Of a stretch of 64,000 nt of DNA, positions 20,886-32,701 are shown in pieces. The notes beneath the pieces were generated by a model. The model was not told the DNA's origin, did not search any database, and was given only the letters and a program-made list of their open reading frames with translations. The DNA is from Lyophyllum atratum (taxonomy: Eukaryota > Basidiomycota > Agaricomycetes > Agaricales > Lyophyllaceae). A program made the translations under genes and the position numbers. The first letter of the stretch is position 1, and every line of letters starts with the position of its first letter. The stretch spans positions 186,001 to 250,000 of the forward strand of contig JACGCN010000046.1 in assembly GCA_014905825.1 (NCBI GenBank), given 5' to 3'.

Positions 20886-21943
20886 AGTTACAGAGAAGGA
20901 GGGACGCGAGATCCGTCGCCTTGAGAAGAGCAGCTTTAAGAGAAGCAGAAGCGGTTGAAAATGTTGAGGTGAAATTTGATTGCATGGTTATTGGAGCTGA
21001 TGGGGTCAAGAGCAGGAGCATATGATGCAAATTCAATTCAATTATACGGTCAGGCCGGCCCGATCGTGTTCGCACACAAGAGATAAGATTAGATCGCCTC
21101 TCCGGAAATTTCGTTTCTGGAGTACTATTCCTTGACGTGTCGTCGAATTAGATAGATACTAAGATAGAGAGTACGGAAAATGTATATCCTAAGGATACTC
21201 GCAGCGTATCAAGATCTATAGAGGTCGACGATTATAAATATGTAAGGGCAAGTTGAATACGAAATGAAAGCATACACAGCAAACACCGTCACAGAAACTA
21301 ACCAGCCAAGAGTCGATGGTATGACAGAGACGACGCACTACTCGTATTTGCTTTGTCATCGTGCCTACCTAGTACCAGAACCGCAGAAGAGCTCCGGTAA
21401 TATTGGATGGCATGCTCAGGCAGAGGCCGTGCTTGATTGCTTCTAGTAAATGTAACAGGCGCCGAACTTGAAGGTGCTACGACAGGCTACGACCAAGCTA
21501 CGACCTCGGAACAGTCCGCGTTCACTTCTGGGACTAGGACAATCGCTTGGTCCGGTCCGATGGTACGAAGCGGTACATAGTTGAAACGTTGATGCTTGGC
21601 GAGCAGTCCATGTTAGCTTCTGCCGCCACAGTCGCTTAGTCCGGTCCGATACGAAGCGGTAGTTGATGCTTGAAGAAGTAAAAGTTGCAATAGCCATCGG
21701 GTCACCAGGCCTATCAGTTCCATGGCAGTCCATACTAGCTCCCAATAGAACGAATACGACATTGGCTTGGTTATCCCGTGAGCCGGGTATTAATCTGCTT
21801 CTCTGGGGCGAGGTAGATGTTGGGTTAGATATCAGGCGGAAGCCCTGCCAACAATACGAGCCAGAAACTGAAGGAATAGCTGCGGCCTTCGCGCCTGCCG
21901 CCGGAGACCTTGGAGAACCGCTGTTGTGATGCCTTAGATGAGA
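20886..21943. other. Intergenic with a degenerate direct repeat
   Basis: No gene recognised; see the direct repeat at 21542-21673. Confidence 0.45.
21542..21673. repeat. Imperfect direct repeat, two copies about 90 bases apart
   Basis: The blocks at 21542-21599 and 21631-21673 share TCGCTTRGTCCGGTCCGAT, TACGAAGCGGTA and TTGATGCTTG with a small deletion in the second copy. A shorter related piece (GCAGTCCAT..TAGCT) recurs at 21603 and near 21724. Confidence 0.55.
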
Positions 21944-22312
21944 TTAGAACGGATAAATTGAAAGCGCACAGATTACCGTCTCGCCCATTCCCGGAAACAC
22001 CAGCTCTCGAACAACACCTTGATGGCCAGCACAGGGACAATCGAATGAGATAATGACTGGTTTAACGGCTCTTTTCCCTTCAGCAAAGCGGGAATCAGAA
22101 TGCCAGAGAAGGGGATTTGGACGTGGACTTGCGGCCTTTTCCACCTGTAGATCCGCTAATCCCTCAACGACCTCAACATCTGGGGACAGGCGCGCTTCGA
22201 GAAGAATGGAACGTACATCTTCTGCGGGTGCTTCAAGGGATATGCGAAACGCGGGTGGTGGCGGTGGGGAGAAGGTCGATGTTTTGCTTACCATGCCCTT
22301 CGGCGCCCCCAT
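21944..22312 (-). CDS. Hypothetical protein, possibly partial
   Basis: An open frame of 122 residues from a genuine ATG (MGAPKGMVSK) contains a Pro run, an acidic middle and the pattern DCPCAGHQG. No family recognised. A donor-like GTAAGC right after its second Met suggests it may instead be an internal exon of a larger gene. Support is weak. Confidence 0.25.
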   Translation of the reverse strand: MGAPKGMVSKTSTFSPPPPPAFRISLEAPAEDVRSILLEARLSPDVEVVEGLADLQVEKAASPRPNPLLWHSDSRFAEGKRAVKPVIISFDCPCAGHQGVVRELVFPGMGETVICALSIYPF

Positions 22313-22444
22313 AATCACGGAAGCATAAAAGAAGGCGATGCCTAAAGAATGGTGAGGAGTATAAGCTTGTGTCGAACATTCCAGGGCCTGTAGCGACGCC
22401 CACTGAAGCGAAATATGATGAGACCACCGAGAGTCGGAAGACAA

Positions 22445-23337
22445 TGTAAATCGAGATAAGAAAGGCCGCTAAGCAATGCCACGGACTAATAGAACAATAT
22501 GGCTTATCCTACGCTGAACAAGGAAAGGTCAGCGTTAGCGCCGAGAGGTCCAAATGGACTCCTTTCGGACGAAGAAGCCCAACCTGGCCAAACAAGTTCA
22601 AGGATCCTTTGTCGACTGTGTATATTTGTATGAGGCGCGAGGCGAGAGGAGAGATAAACAATAGCTCGAATGTGGCTACACATCGCCACGCTAGGACCTG
22701 CAGACGCTCACATTTGGAATTCCGTTCCAGGCCTTGCTAGATGATATCAGAGAACAGATTTGTTCACTCCAGGAAGACCGAATCGCAAACCAAACTGGTC
22801 ATCGTAACCAGGTTGGCCAGCACTGCATACCCGGCGCTCGGCGCCCGGGAACAACGCCCGCAAGTGCACGCTTACTACACAAGGTAATGCGTGACGCTGA
22901 TGCCAGAGTACTCGTGGATCACCGAATACGTGAAAGTCTAGGTCCTTGAGTCGCTCTATCCAATTTGTAAATCGGTAACCTCGAAAACTTGTGGAACGGG
23001 GAACACGGCGCTTCAGCTCTCGACCGACGGATGACCGCGATGTATAGAACAGTCACCTTGACAAAACAAAAGGTATATGATATTGGGCAATACAGTAGTT
23101 AGAGCGCCTTCATTATTTCGTGTACAAGCACCAGTATGTCATCGAGGGTACGAAACGATGGGTATATCATTAAGAAGCCAAAGGCTAGTTCGTGTTGGAG
23201 CATCTAAATGTATATGGTAAACCGCGGGAGCGACATGATGAAGGTAAGAATACATACCTGGTTATCGTCGTCACCTCGAAATAAAGCATAACGTACATGA
23301 GAGTATAAGGAAGGGTGTAAGAATATTGATTGATGGA
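22445..23337. other. Intergenic, no supported gene
   Basis: Nothing recognised on either strand; only short unsupported open frames. Confidence 0.45.
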
Positions 23338-24354
23338 TTAGAACAAGGACGAGAAAGACCACAGGACCCAGAGCAGGCCCAAAAGGCCCATGCTCGGCAC
23401 AGAGAGACCAGGTACGCCGCCGATGAGAGGAGCTGCGTCTCCAATTGTTTGGTTAAGACAGGTCAGGAGAGCCGTGTCAATATTGTTGGGCAGGGGAGTG
23501 TCGGCGGTTCCGTCAGGTCCGAGGGCGCCGGTGTTATTGTAGCCATCGAGAGTCAGTGCAATCGAACTTGCTCGGTAATATTGGATGGTCTGTTCCGGTT
23601 GGGGAATGGCAGAGAACGAGTCCTGGTAGGTCGATGGGGCTGAGGAGCTGGAGTCATTGTTCAAATTAAAAGAGCAGGCGTCCTTGATATCACTAATCAA
23701 TGCAATAATGGTTGTGTTGTCCGAGAGCACGCGATACGTCGTGTTGCCTGTGCTTGAAACGAAAGTTGCAGCAGCCATAGGGCCTCCTGGTCGACTGCTA
23801 TTGTTAGGTCGACCATACTGAAGAAATGAGGAACATTAGTATTTCGACGGAGCGGAGTATTTCTGTCTCACCTCTGAATTGTGCAAGTACGCAGCGGCAC
23901 CAATGCCACCCACTCCTCCCCAAGCAAGAGGCCAGAATACGAAGGGGAATCCGCGTCCAGCAACGCCCCGGCCGGCAACTCCTGGGTACCCGCTACCGTA
24001 CTGCCTAGAATAACGGGGGTGAGTTCGTAGTTCCACCTCAGAAGGATACCAAACATACTGGTTTCCATAAACCTGACCTCTCGTAGCGCCGCCGGAGTCA
24101 CGACCTGCAAATGGCTGACCAGCCGGAATGGGCGCAGACTTTCCGCCCCCCGGTCCAAACGATGTCGCGCTCTTGGAGGAACCACCTGAACTGATAGGAG
24201 TAGATCGGCCAGCACCGCTTGAGCCTGTACCACCAGTTGAGCCACCTGACTTCCCACCTCCTCCACCTCCTTTCCCACCTCCTCCACCGCCCTTTCTTCG
24301 ATATAGTTTCCTTGCCTGTTTGTCGGACCGTACTGAAAAGAAGGGAACGAACAT
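23338..24354 (-). CDS. Glycine-rich membrane-anchored protein, copy A
   Basis: Exons 24354-24059, 24004-23872 and 23817-23338 give 302 residues. Order: short basic N-terminus (MFVPFFSVRSDKQARKLYRRK), a polyglycine/serine region, the block PAGQPFAGRDSGGATRGQVYG, then GSGYPGVAGRGVAGRGFPF running into a hydrophobic segment near residues 117-135. Next comes a predicted extracellular domain with several N-glycosylation sequons (NNSS, NTTY, NNDS, NQTI) and the block QYYRASSIALTLDGYNNT. A hydrophobic C-terminal tail (GLLGLLWVLWSFSS) fits a GPI signal or tail anchor. Both introns are 54 nt. The copy at 26950-28000 has identical intron positions. I know this as a conserved agaricomycete family without an assigned function. 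Confidence 0.75.
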
Positions 24355-25740
24355 TTCCGAGTCTTATACCTGGCAAACGGGTTGGGAATTTCGAAAAGTG
24401 TATTACGGCAGGACATACCCTATGAATGGACTGGGTCGAAGGAAGGGAATGCTTGGTATTGTCAACCATCCGATTTTACAGCGACTACTTATATCAAGCT
24501 TGGCAGTGATTCAATCGATGGAGTTAAAATCGCACAGCCCCGCATTTCCCACGGTTCGATTAGACATTCTTCTTGTTTCCCTGACCTATTATCCCAAATC
24601 GTCGCCGAAAGGAGCACACAGCTTCATGGAAGGATGAGAAATTTTTGCTTTTTATACGCCTTAGTATCCAATCTCGGTACTGGATATCTTCTACTCCGAT
24701 GCCTCAGCGTTTACGAGTGACGTCGATGGAGTCAACTTTGAAGGAGCTCGTGGCGCCCAGTGAGGAGGTAAATACCAACGCGATCTCAATGGAGGGGGAG
24801 GAGGAGCTTATTATACTGAGACAGCCCCAAACAGCCGATCTACCGTGGGTCTCCTTGTGTGACTAGGTATCTACGGCGAAACCAACACTTCGAAACCCAC
24901 GGGGCACATAGTCACCGCCATTAAAACTACTCCTTTTCTTAAAGAGCCTAATTTGGGACCCGTTCACCGTCGCAGACATAGGAGATTGAAATCGTGGTTC
25001 CAACTACGATCACTATTGCTTAGGCTTCAGCTGGGACACAGCCTCCCTGTTGTAGACGCATGCCCAGGTACGTGCTGAGCGCTCCTCCAAGTTGCCACAT
25101 GATTCAGTCATCCGGTCTCTGACGCACTCGTAAGCATGAGCTTACAAGTAGCACATATCGTTTAGCCTCGTTCTGGGTGTGTACTTCCGAGATGATTTTG
25201 TCGTGAGCCAGCCTGTAGAATTCAAGTCTTCACGCAAGTACTTATTCTTGTTTCTTTTGATCAGGGCCGCCCGTCGACTAGACAAGAACCCCGCATCCAT
25301 TCTTTGACAGGCACTGCAATCCAGAAGCGTCGGAAGGCGAGTAGAAGACGGCATCTTAAAACCTTGACAGTACAATGCGACCTCCCATTACACTGATATT
25401 CTTATCGTAGATCCCGAAGCGGTAGCGGAGAAATTTAGTGGCACTCTGCATCTAGACACTCGTTGTCTATACGAATGAGGTACATATCCTTAAATGTCGA
25501 CGACACATTGGCCCTGAGGGTTACTCTTCATACATTCTCATGGGCTTTCTAATCCGGCAGAGATAATTGCGCTGCCACGTGGACGTATCGGAACCTTGCA
25601 CCGCCCTGAAAGCCTTCACCCGTCGATTCGAAAGATGCATTGTTAATCCGCCTGGAAACACCAGCCGAATTTCCCGATAGGCAAGATGCTCAGGTGGCGG
25701 AACTAACAACGGAATCAATTCACAGCACTCCATCAAACAT
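24355..25740. other. Intergenic, no supported gene
   Basis: Promoter side of glycine-rich copy A, then a stretch in which I recognise nothing before the tRNA-Tyr gene. Confidence 0.45.
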
Positions 25741-25830
25741 CCGACCTTAGCTCAGCTGGAAGAGCGCAAGACTGTAACGGATATACCAACTTTCATCTTG
25801 ATGTCGCCTGTTCGAGCCAGGCAGGTCGGA
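25741..25830 (+). tRNA. tRNA-Tyr(GTA), intron-containing
   Basis: Acceptor strands CCGACCT and AGGTCGG pair and discriminator A follows. The D arm is GCTC..GAGC. The anticodon stem CAAGA/TCTTG encloses anticodon GTA. The T arm is GCCTG-TTCGAGC-CAGGC. An intron of about 17 nt lies one base after the anticodon, as in all eukaryotic tRNA-Tyr genes. A TTTTT terminator begins about 20 bases downstream. Confidence 0.93.
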
Positions 25831-26949
25831 CTCTGCAAATGAGTGTCGATTTTTGTCATTTTGTCATCTATGTTCTTCTTACCCCATGTGCGCTCCACTA
25901 TTCAAGCTTCGAGTATCAAGTTCAATGTGAAGGTGTAGGTCCGAGAAAACTTTGACCGTTGACGTGAGGAATGAGCGGCTTATGATTATCGTAGGATGAG
26001 GCAGGAGATCTGAAAGTGGTTGATGAGAGAAGCCCGTGCACGGCCCACGAGAAAAGGCGTTCGAAACAAAGCAAAATATCAGAAGGCAGGCTTCCCGCCA
26101 CCAAAATTCTGTATCGGGCTTGTTGATAAGCTACTACTAGCGCGTCTATCACCCTCAGCTCACTCAACAAGCAATTATCGTTTCATTTTGCCCTGCCACT
26201 GCCCTCCCACCCGTGCCTTCTTCGTGATGCTTCCCGCATTTGGGACAGTTCGGATTCCCGTTCGCCGAAATAGGGTCCAAAATAACCTATTCTTTGTGCT
26301 CAGAACATTCTCATTTCATCCTTCCAAGCCGCTGATCTTTAAGCCCTCAAGAATTCAGACTTCAGGTACTTCAGAGATTCGGTACTTACCGGCTTCACAT
26401 AACTGGTTTCGGTCTCCTCCACCGTCACAATTATCTGTCAGGGTGTTATCACCGGTTGTCATCAGCTTGTGTGTTCGCAAAGCGTCGAAAGGCAAACTGC
26501 CATAGGAACTATAGAAAAAATGGAAATTTCGATAAAACATATTACATGATCACATCAGGATTTCCGCCCTCTCAATGCATCTCGGATTGAATAACGGCTG
26601 CGTAGCTTATCCGGGGATGGTATCCACTACGGACCACATTCGTCGGACTTCTGCTGGACCCATTTTCCAAAGCGACGATTTTCCGACTTCCAGCCAAGCA
26701 CATTCGCTCGGCACCAGACTTCTAATCGAACATATATTTGGGTATATGGATCTAGAGGTATTACACAGATATGTAGGTATGGGGCTTGGTGTCTACGGGC
26801 GAATAAATGATGCGGTAAGATATGAGATATCACCAGAATTATCAAGTCTAGAATATAAATATACTGATCATAGGTGTTGAACGTGCCAGTCCTCGGGTAC
26901 TTGAAGGTGTCAGTGCGGGAGGGGTTGATATCGAGGCCGTAAAGTCCGG
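25831..26949. other. Intergenic, no supported gene
   Basis: No conserved feature beyond the Pol III terminator. Open frames at 26020-26505 and 26575-26880 look random. Confidence 0.45.
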
Positions 26950-28000
26950 TTATAGCGAATTCACAGACCAAATCATCCAGGCTACGAAAAGCAACAGGAA
27001 GGGGGATGGATTGTAGAAGGATGTCGCGGCGCCCACTAAGGGAACGGTAGTGCCGATAGTCTGGTTGATACAAGCCAGAAGCTTCATGTCGATATTTGGG
27101 GGAAGAGGAACAGGAATGGTAGTCTCGTCCGTCCCAAGTGCGGCGGTGTTATTGTAACCATCCAACATGAGCACGACACTGCTTGCACGATAATACTGAA
27201 TTGCCTCCTCCGGCCTAGGATAGGGGGACTGTGACGAGTTATACGGTAGCAGAGAAGACACAGTGAAGCTGCTAGTGCTGCGACAAGTGTCATTGATGGC
27301 AGTTTGGAGCCAAGTGACTGTAGTGTTGTCCGAGACGATATGGAACGTGGAGTTGGACCCCGAAAACGCGACTTGGCGAAGAGGTCCTCCTGGACGAGTG
27401 GAATTGTCTGCTTTGCCATACTAGGAAATTGGACAGTCAAGATAACGCTTGAACGAAGAAGGAAAGTCGTTTACCTCTTCTTCGCGATACAAGTAATAAC
27501 CTCCACCCCCCACTGGAGCAGCGAAGACAATTGGATAGAAAACGAAGGGAAAACCTCTACCCTGGACTCCGCGACCACCTACGCCAGGGTAACCACTCCC
27601 ATAAGCTCTACAAGCGTGACACGGTAAGTTCATGGTCTTCACGAGGGCAACCCAGTTCCGCAACTCACGATGTACCGTATACCTGACCTCGTGTGCCTCC
27701 GCCGACCTCACGGCCGGCAAACGGTTGGTTTGCGGGTATGACAGATTTAGGGCCGCCACCGTTGCTGGAGGGGCTTGCTTTGAAGGGCTTGCCTGCCGAG
27801 TTTATAGGAAAGGATGATCCGCTTTTCCCTCCTGGCGAGCTCTTCGTGCCAGAGTTGTTAGTCCCACCCCGAGTCCCACCTCCGCTTGAGCCGCCTCGTC
27901 CACCACCATGACCACCGCCACCACCGCCACCACCACCCTTTCGGCGAAGTAAGCTCTTGGTGCTCTTCTGCGCGGATCGAGCGAAGAAAGGAATCAACAT
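26950..28000 (-). CDS. Glycine-rich membrane-anchored protein, copy B
   Basis: Exons 28000-27669, 27607-27475 and 27420-26950 give 311 residues. It is a paralogue of the gene at 23338-24354. Shared features are the start M-[FL]-[VI]-P-F-F, the polyglycine tract, PANQPFAGREVGGGTRGQVYG, GSGYPGVGGRGVQGRGFPF with a hydrophobic run, an exon 2 of exactly 133 nt, the block QYYRASSVVLMLDGYNNT and a hydrophobic tail (FLLLFVAWMIWSVNSL). The outer domain carries sequons at NSTF, NTTV and NQTI. The His/Gly-rich segment differs from copy A. Both copies have the same orientation with the tRNA-Tyr gene between them, so they look like a tandem duplication that has diverged well. Function unknown. Confidence 0.75.
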
Positions 28001-28671
28001 GTGTTGGACTGGTGTAATGCTTGGGAATACGCCATGTTGCGGACCTTTAAGCATTTCAAAATCTAGGGAGCATTGCATTGGGTGTGGTGCCAAATGTGAC
28101 GGACACTGGTTTCGACTCGGATAATGGCTTCAGCCTACTTCGAGAATCCGCTGGATGCGATAGTCATCAACATGACTCGGCACAGCATACACCTTCAGTT
28201 CGTCTAAAAGAACATTGATCGAAACGTTGGTTTGTAGGAAAGTCCCCTATATCGGACACGTAAATGGCAAGGGAATGACCGGGCCTTCAGGGTTAGAATT
28301 GAACCTAGATGCTTGTAGAGATGAGTCTTCCAGTGGCAAGGCTGTGGTGAAGAGCGACGCAAGACAGTGGTGTCATACACATAGCAGTGGAGAGGAGCTC
28401 AGAACAGAGGCTCAGAACGAGGTTCCATGTCACGTTGGCGCCGGCGCTTTGGGTACAGCAACGTCAAGGTTGTCGGAGAGGGTTGGCGGGAGGTTGCACA
28501 GCCCCCATCATATTTTTGGGTTTCGTGGCTGTGGCGGACCACGACCGACTTCTCTATTTCAAATTTGAGTTCATGCCGAAGTTAAATAAAGTCACGGTGT
28601 AGTGTCTGGCCTAGGCGCGAGGACGTGTTGGGGGCGTGCAACCAGCGAGCAATCCAAGAGCAATTACATAA
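28001..28671. other. Intergenic, promoter side of copy B
   Basis: No gene supported. The 5' part of the hydrolase remnant that follows may lie here but is unrecognisable. Confidence 0.4.
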
Positions 28672-29102
28672 ATGCATATCCCCGTTATTCTGGCAGCCTC
28701 ATGTCAAACTGGTACGCGTATAACTTTTCTCTTCCTGGTGGGAATACATGGCACGACGCAGGCCAGTTCTGCCCTACGAGACGGTTCCATGTCCACCACA
28801 CCCATGTTCAGGCGAGCTCCTCGTAAAAGCATGGCTTACCGTTTCAGTTCAAAGCGACCAACGGGGACGGCAGCTTCTCGAGGGTGCCATTCTATGAGAA
28901 TTTCGAGACAGCGCGACACTTGATCCGAAATATGGGAGATTTCGATTCGAACGACGAGGTCTTCGTGCTGATTGCGCACGACGCAAGCTTGGTTCATATG
29001 ATCGAGAAGTGCCCGGCCACGCTTGACTCATAGAAGGAGAAAGGGTTGAGAGATACCAGGCTATGGCTCAACAGGAGGACCGGCGAGAGACGGTCATGGT
29101 AG
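28672..29102 (+). pseudogene. Metallo-beta-lactamase-fold hydrolase, C-terminal remnant (copy 1)
   Basis: It aligns with copy 2 (30078-31340) over the last third of the protein, from the His-Ile-x-x-x-Ile stretch through LIRNMGDFDSNDEVFVLIAHD to ASLVHMIEKCPATLDS. The region that is FLGGDTCHHAGQ in copy 2 is out of frame here and its His pair is lost. A TAG at 29031-29033 falls where copy 2 has a Trp codon. The 5' two thirds, with the HxHxDH metal site, are absent or unrecognisable. A truncated, frameshifted pseudogene. Confidence 0.7.
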
Positions 29103-30077
29103 ATCTATCGCATAACGGTTATGGGTGACAAAGACTTCATGCATATAATAAACCGGCCCGCCAGACATCAAATCTGTGGAGTCAACAAGGAGCGTGAAAG
29201 GGGCAGGCACTGTAACTGACATACGAGCACGAGTTCTCACATCGATGGTTCATCATACTGCAGCGCTCCTGCGTGGCCGGAGTCTTTGGGGATCGGGACC
29301 GGGTCAACGCCATTGAAAATTCAGTGACCGAATTTAGCGCAGTAGGTTTGGAGATACAATACTTCCAATGCACTAGCCACATATCAGCGCTCTGCTTGAA
29401 CAAGTGGTTGGCGTGTTCAATCGTTTCGACTCGCATCCTTCATCTAACAAACGGATATGAAACAAGCAGACGACCGTGCCAGGGGTGACTCACTGTCATC
29501 GGTGGACTTCCAGTTGCCTATACGTTCGAGGTTTCAAAATGGAATGGTACGAGATGAGCGTACTTACCTCAGATGTATTATGATTACTTGGCTGATTTGA
29601 CGATCCTCAGAAGATATTTATCATGCCGATCCAGAAATATATACCTCAGCCTTCGACCGCGGGCAGGTGGTGTCTGATTCGACAGCGGCAACGCTTGTGC
29701 AATTGTTATGGGAGGGGAGCAGCAACATAAGCCTGATAAGAGTACAGAAGGCTTTGAGGAGCATCCAGGCTGTATCCAAGGTGAAGATGCGAGACCGTTG
29801 CGTGGCCATAATCCTCGTAGGACCCCTTTCCACAGCAGGCGAAAGCGTGGTGACAACCCGAATTAGACCACCTTCCGCGATCTACGCAAGAGGTGTTGAA
29901 GGAAATGAATAGAGCGGTGATGCACGGGGAATGGATACACATACTACCTCGCTCATGGCAGGATTCGTCAACCCCCTCTTGTTTCAGCAATCGAGATTAA
30001 ACCTAGGGCCAAGTATTCAACAGGGCGGAGGCAGAGACAATTCGCAGTGCACTTCACCAGGGAGTAGATCTTCTAGC
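29103..30077. other. Spacer between the two hydrolase remnants
   Basis: No feature I can support. Minus open frames at 29584-29990 are unsupported. Confidence 0.4.
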
Positions 30078-31340
30078 ATGCCTTCCTATAACAGTCTAGG
30101 TATACCAGCTTCGACCTCAACGGTCGATGTGATGGTATTCTGACGTCACATCGACGGGCGCGGTAGGCCCCGCGGCCACACTTATGCTACCTGTGCTCCC
30201 CGGGAATGAGACGTGGACCTGTCCGATGTACGCGTTCCTCCTCGAGCACAGTGCTACAGGGAGGCAGGTCTTGATCGATCTTGGATCGCGTAAAGACCTC
30301 GAGAACTCTGCACTAGCGATATCGGTCAATTCCAGGAGAAACTCTTCTCGGTAACCATTGAGAAAGATATCACTGAGCAGCTCGTTGAAGGGGGTATACC
30401 ACTGGAGAGCATTGATACTGTCGTTCGAAGGTGAGAACTCCACTGCTCGCCTGCTTATACTCTAAATGCTTACCTGCTTTCAACGGGTAGTCACACTCGT
30501 TTCGATCATGTTGGCGACAAGTCCAAGTTTCCATCCACTACAGAGTTCGTGGTAGGACAGGATACGGTTAGAAAGGTCTACCCATCTGATCCAACAAGCA
30601 CACTGCTCGAAAGTGATTTCAGGTCAGTCAAAAATCATATGTTCCGTTCGGTCTTTGGCTCACATAGATCATCCGCGGGCGTAAAGTCACCTAAGTAATG
30701 TTCGACGGATCCGACCTGGCGCTCGGAGGATTCCGCGGCAGGAATTTCTTCGGCAACAGTAGCTTGTATCTTCTGAACTGCCCGGGGTGTGTTGCTGTCC
30801 TGAGCACGTCAGCCCATCGCTGATCAATGCTTGCCCTTATTTACCCTCTTAGCATATCTCCGGGCACATAGCAGCGCTCGCGCGAGTCACACCTACGAAT
30901 GTTCTCTTCCTTGGCGGCGATACATGTCATCACGCTGGCCAGTTCCGTCCCACAGAGCAGCTCCACCTACATCATTCATGCCCGGGCGAGCTCCTTGCAG
31001 AGACGCGACACACGGTTTCAGCGGAATACTTCACCCCGACACACGGAGATGGGAGTTTCGACTTGTAAAACCGCCAAGAGCCGCTGCTGCAAGTCCCTGA
31101 AGTTAGCTTCTACGAGGATCCCCGGATGGCGCGTAGATCGATCCAAAAGATGGGAGCATTCGACGCGAACGACGATATGTTGCTCATGATTGCGCACGAC
31201 GCAACTTTGATCTCCCACGTCGAGAAGAACCCGGCCAAGCTCGGTTCGTGGAAGGCGAAAGAATTGAAAAGAGGGCTGTGTGGGGCTTTACTGACGAGGG
31301 AAATCCTGCATTTAGACTTGGCATCAAATAGGCTGCTTCA
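30078..31340 (+). pseudogene. Metallo-beta-lactamase-fold hydrolase, nearly full length but broken (copy 2)
   Basis: The conserved order is readable: start MPSYNSLGIPASTSTVDV, then LPVLPGNETWTCPMYAFLLEH, LIDLGSRKD, DITEQLVEGGIPLESIDTVV, the metal motif, NFFGNSSLYLLNCPG, HISGHIAALARVTPTNVLFLGGDT and finally MGAFDANDDMLLMIAHD. Fungal members of this family are hydrolases often found near secondary-metabolite genes. Lesions are: a frameshift at about 30141, another near 30330, an HxHxDH motif read as HTRFDH (metal His replaced by Arg at 30498-30500), TAA at 31066-31068 and a frameshift near 31275. Intron donors and acceptors are still mostly recognisable, so decay is recent. Confidence 0.8.
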
Positions 31341-32437
31341 GGCTCGTTATGAGTGAAAATTGCGGGAGAAACGTTGTAGCCAATCCAACTGGACTGGAAA
31401 CATGTTCGAAACCAAAACGGGATTGAGGACGAATGTCTGCCCTTAAATTGTTCACCACGAAGTAGCAGTGATATGTATACGAGCATATGAGCCTAAAATG
31501 TACGCGCTTTAGATTTCCATGACCGATGTGGAATGTGGGAAGGTGGAAGTAGCTTCAAACGTACGATGTGTTACAACATGCATTGCTTGATCTTTTTTTT
31601 CGGTTTCAATCTTATCTTAGTACCATAATCCATTGGCGTGGCCATAATCTCAGGGTGTCTGCTGTATATCCAGGCTGCGCGTAATCCCGAAGGCAAATTC
31701 GAAGCAGTTGGCCTATCGTCTGTCCGGAAGGTGGTGGGAGGGAGCAGGGTATGGGGATGAGTCGGCCCGTCGGGAGGCGGCGGTTGATGCTACGGTCACG
31801 TGGGTGTCCGCCACACTTTCCGTCGCCAGGCGACGACTCCTTCAACTTCCTTGTAACTTTGCCAGCAACTCAACGACTCTTCGCTCTTCGCTCACTCTCT
31901 TCGCGTCAGTGTATTTCACTAATTTCTGAAGTCTGAAGTCCAAGGGTACAGGAACTTTGCTGCCGAACCAGAGAACCAAGCGTGCGTGGGCGTCGGCGCG
32001 GAGCAAAGGGCCCTGCGGAGAGGACGGCCACGAGGCAAAGGAGCGCTTTATTTCTACAGTGTACTGGTGTGTGATTTTTGAGACTGCTTCGATGTCCTGC
32101 CCCTAACTTGCTGCTTAGTACAATTTGTAGATTATCTGTTTCGTGACCACAACATTTAAACGTTTGCAATACTGGTCATGACTTCGCGCCGAAAGCTTTA
32201 AGGAGATCCCGAGAACGTCAGCTCGCTCATTAGCAACAGGGCGACATACTTGGTGAATGTGCTGAGACTTTGTGTGTCGCGTGGCTACCCGGGACAGCAT
32301 AGGAAACGCGTTGCTGCCACGCGGCGGACAAGAGGCCCACCTCGTCCGAAAGGATATCGAAAGGGCTCAACCATTGGCTAAAGGTGGCTCTCGCCGCATT
32401 GATTCTTCTCTGCTCACCATTGTAGCTTTCAAGATAC
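31341..32437. other. Intergenic, no supported gene
   Basis: Nothing recognised up to the TA target site of the transposon. Confidence 0.45.
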
Positions 32438-32439
32438 TA

Positions 32440-32465
32440 CAGTATTTGACCGGCCAGTTGTACAC
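32440..32465 (+). repeat. Left terminal inverted repeat
   Basis: Twenty-six bases matching the reverse complement of 35479-35504 except for one internal G/C difference. Confidence 0.85.
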
Positions 32466-32701
32466 CCAAATTTTGATTGGCCACTCGTTGGACCAATGGG
32501 TCAGGGATTCTCGAAATTCTTTCTCAGGCATAAATATAAGTATCTCAATGACATGTATGCAAATTCTTATGAGCCTACGTTAAGATGTGCTTGCTCCAGC
32601 TATCGGTGAAGACGAAAGGCGCCATTCGGCAAAATGCGGCCCACTTGTACACCGGTCACGTGGTGCGTGATAGAACATCAACAAAGATAACAACGCGACA
32701 A

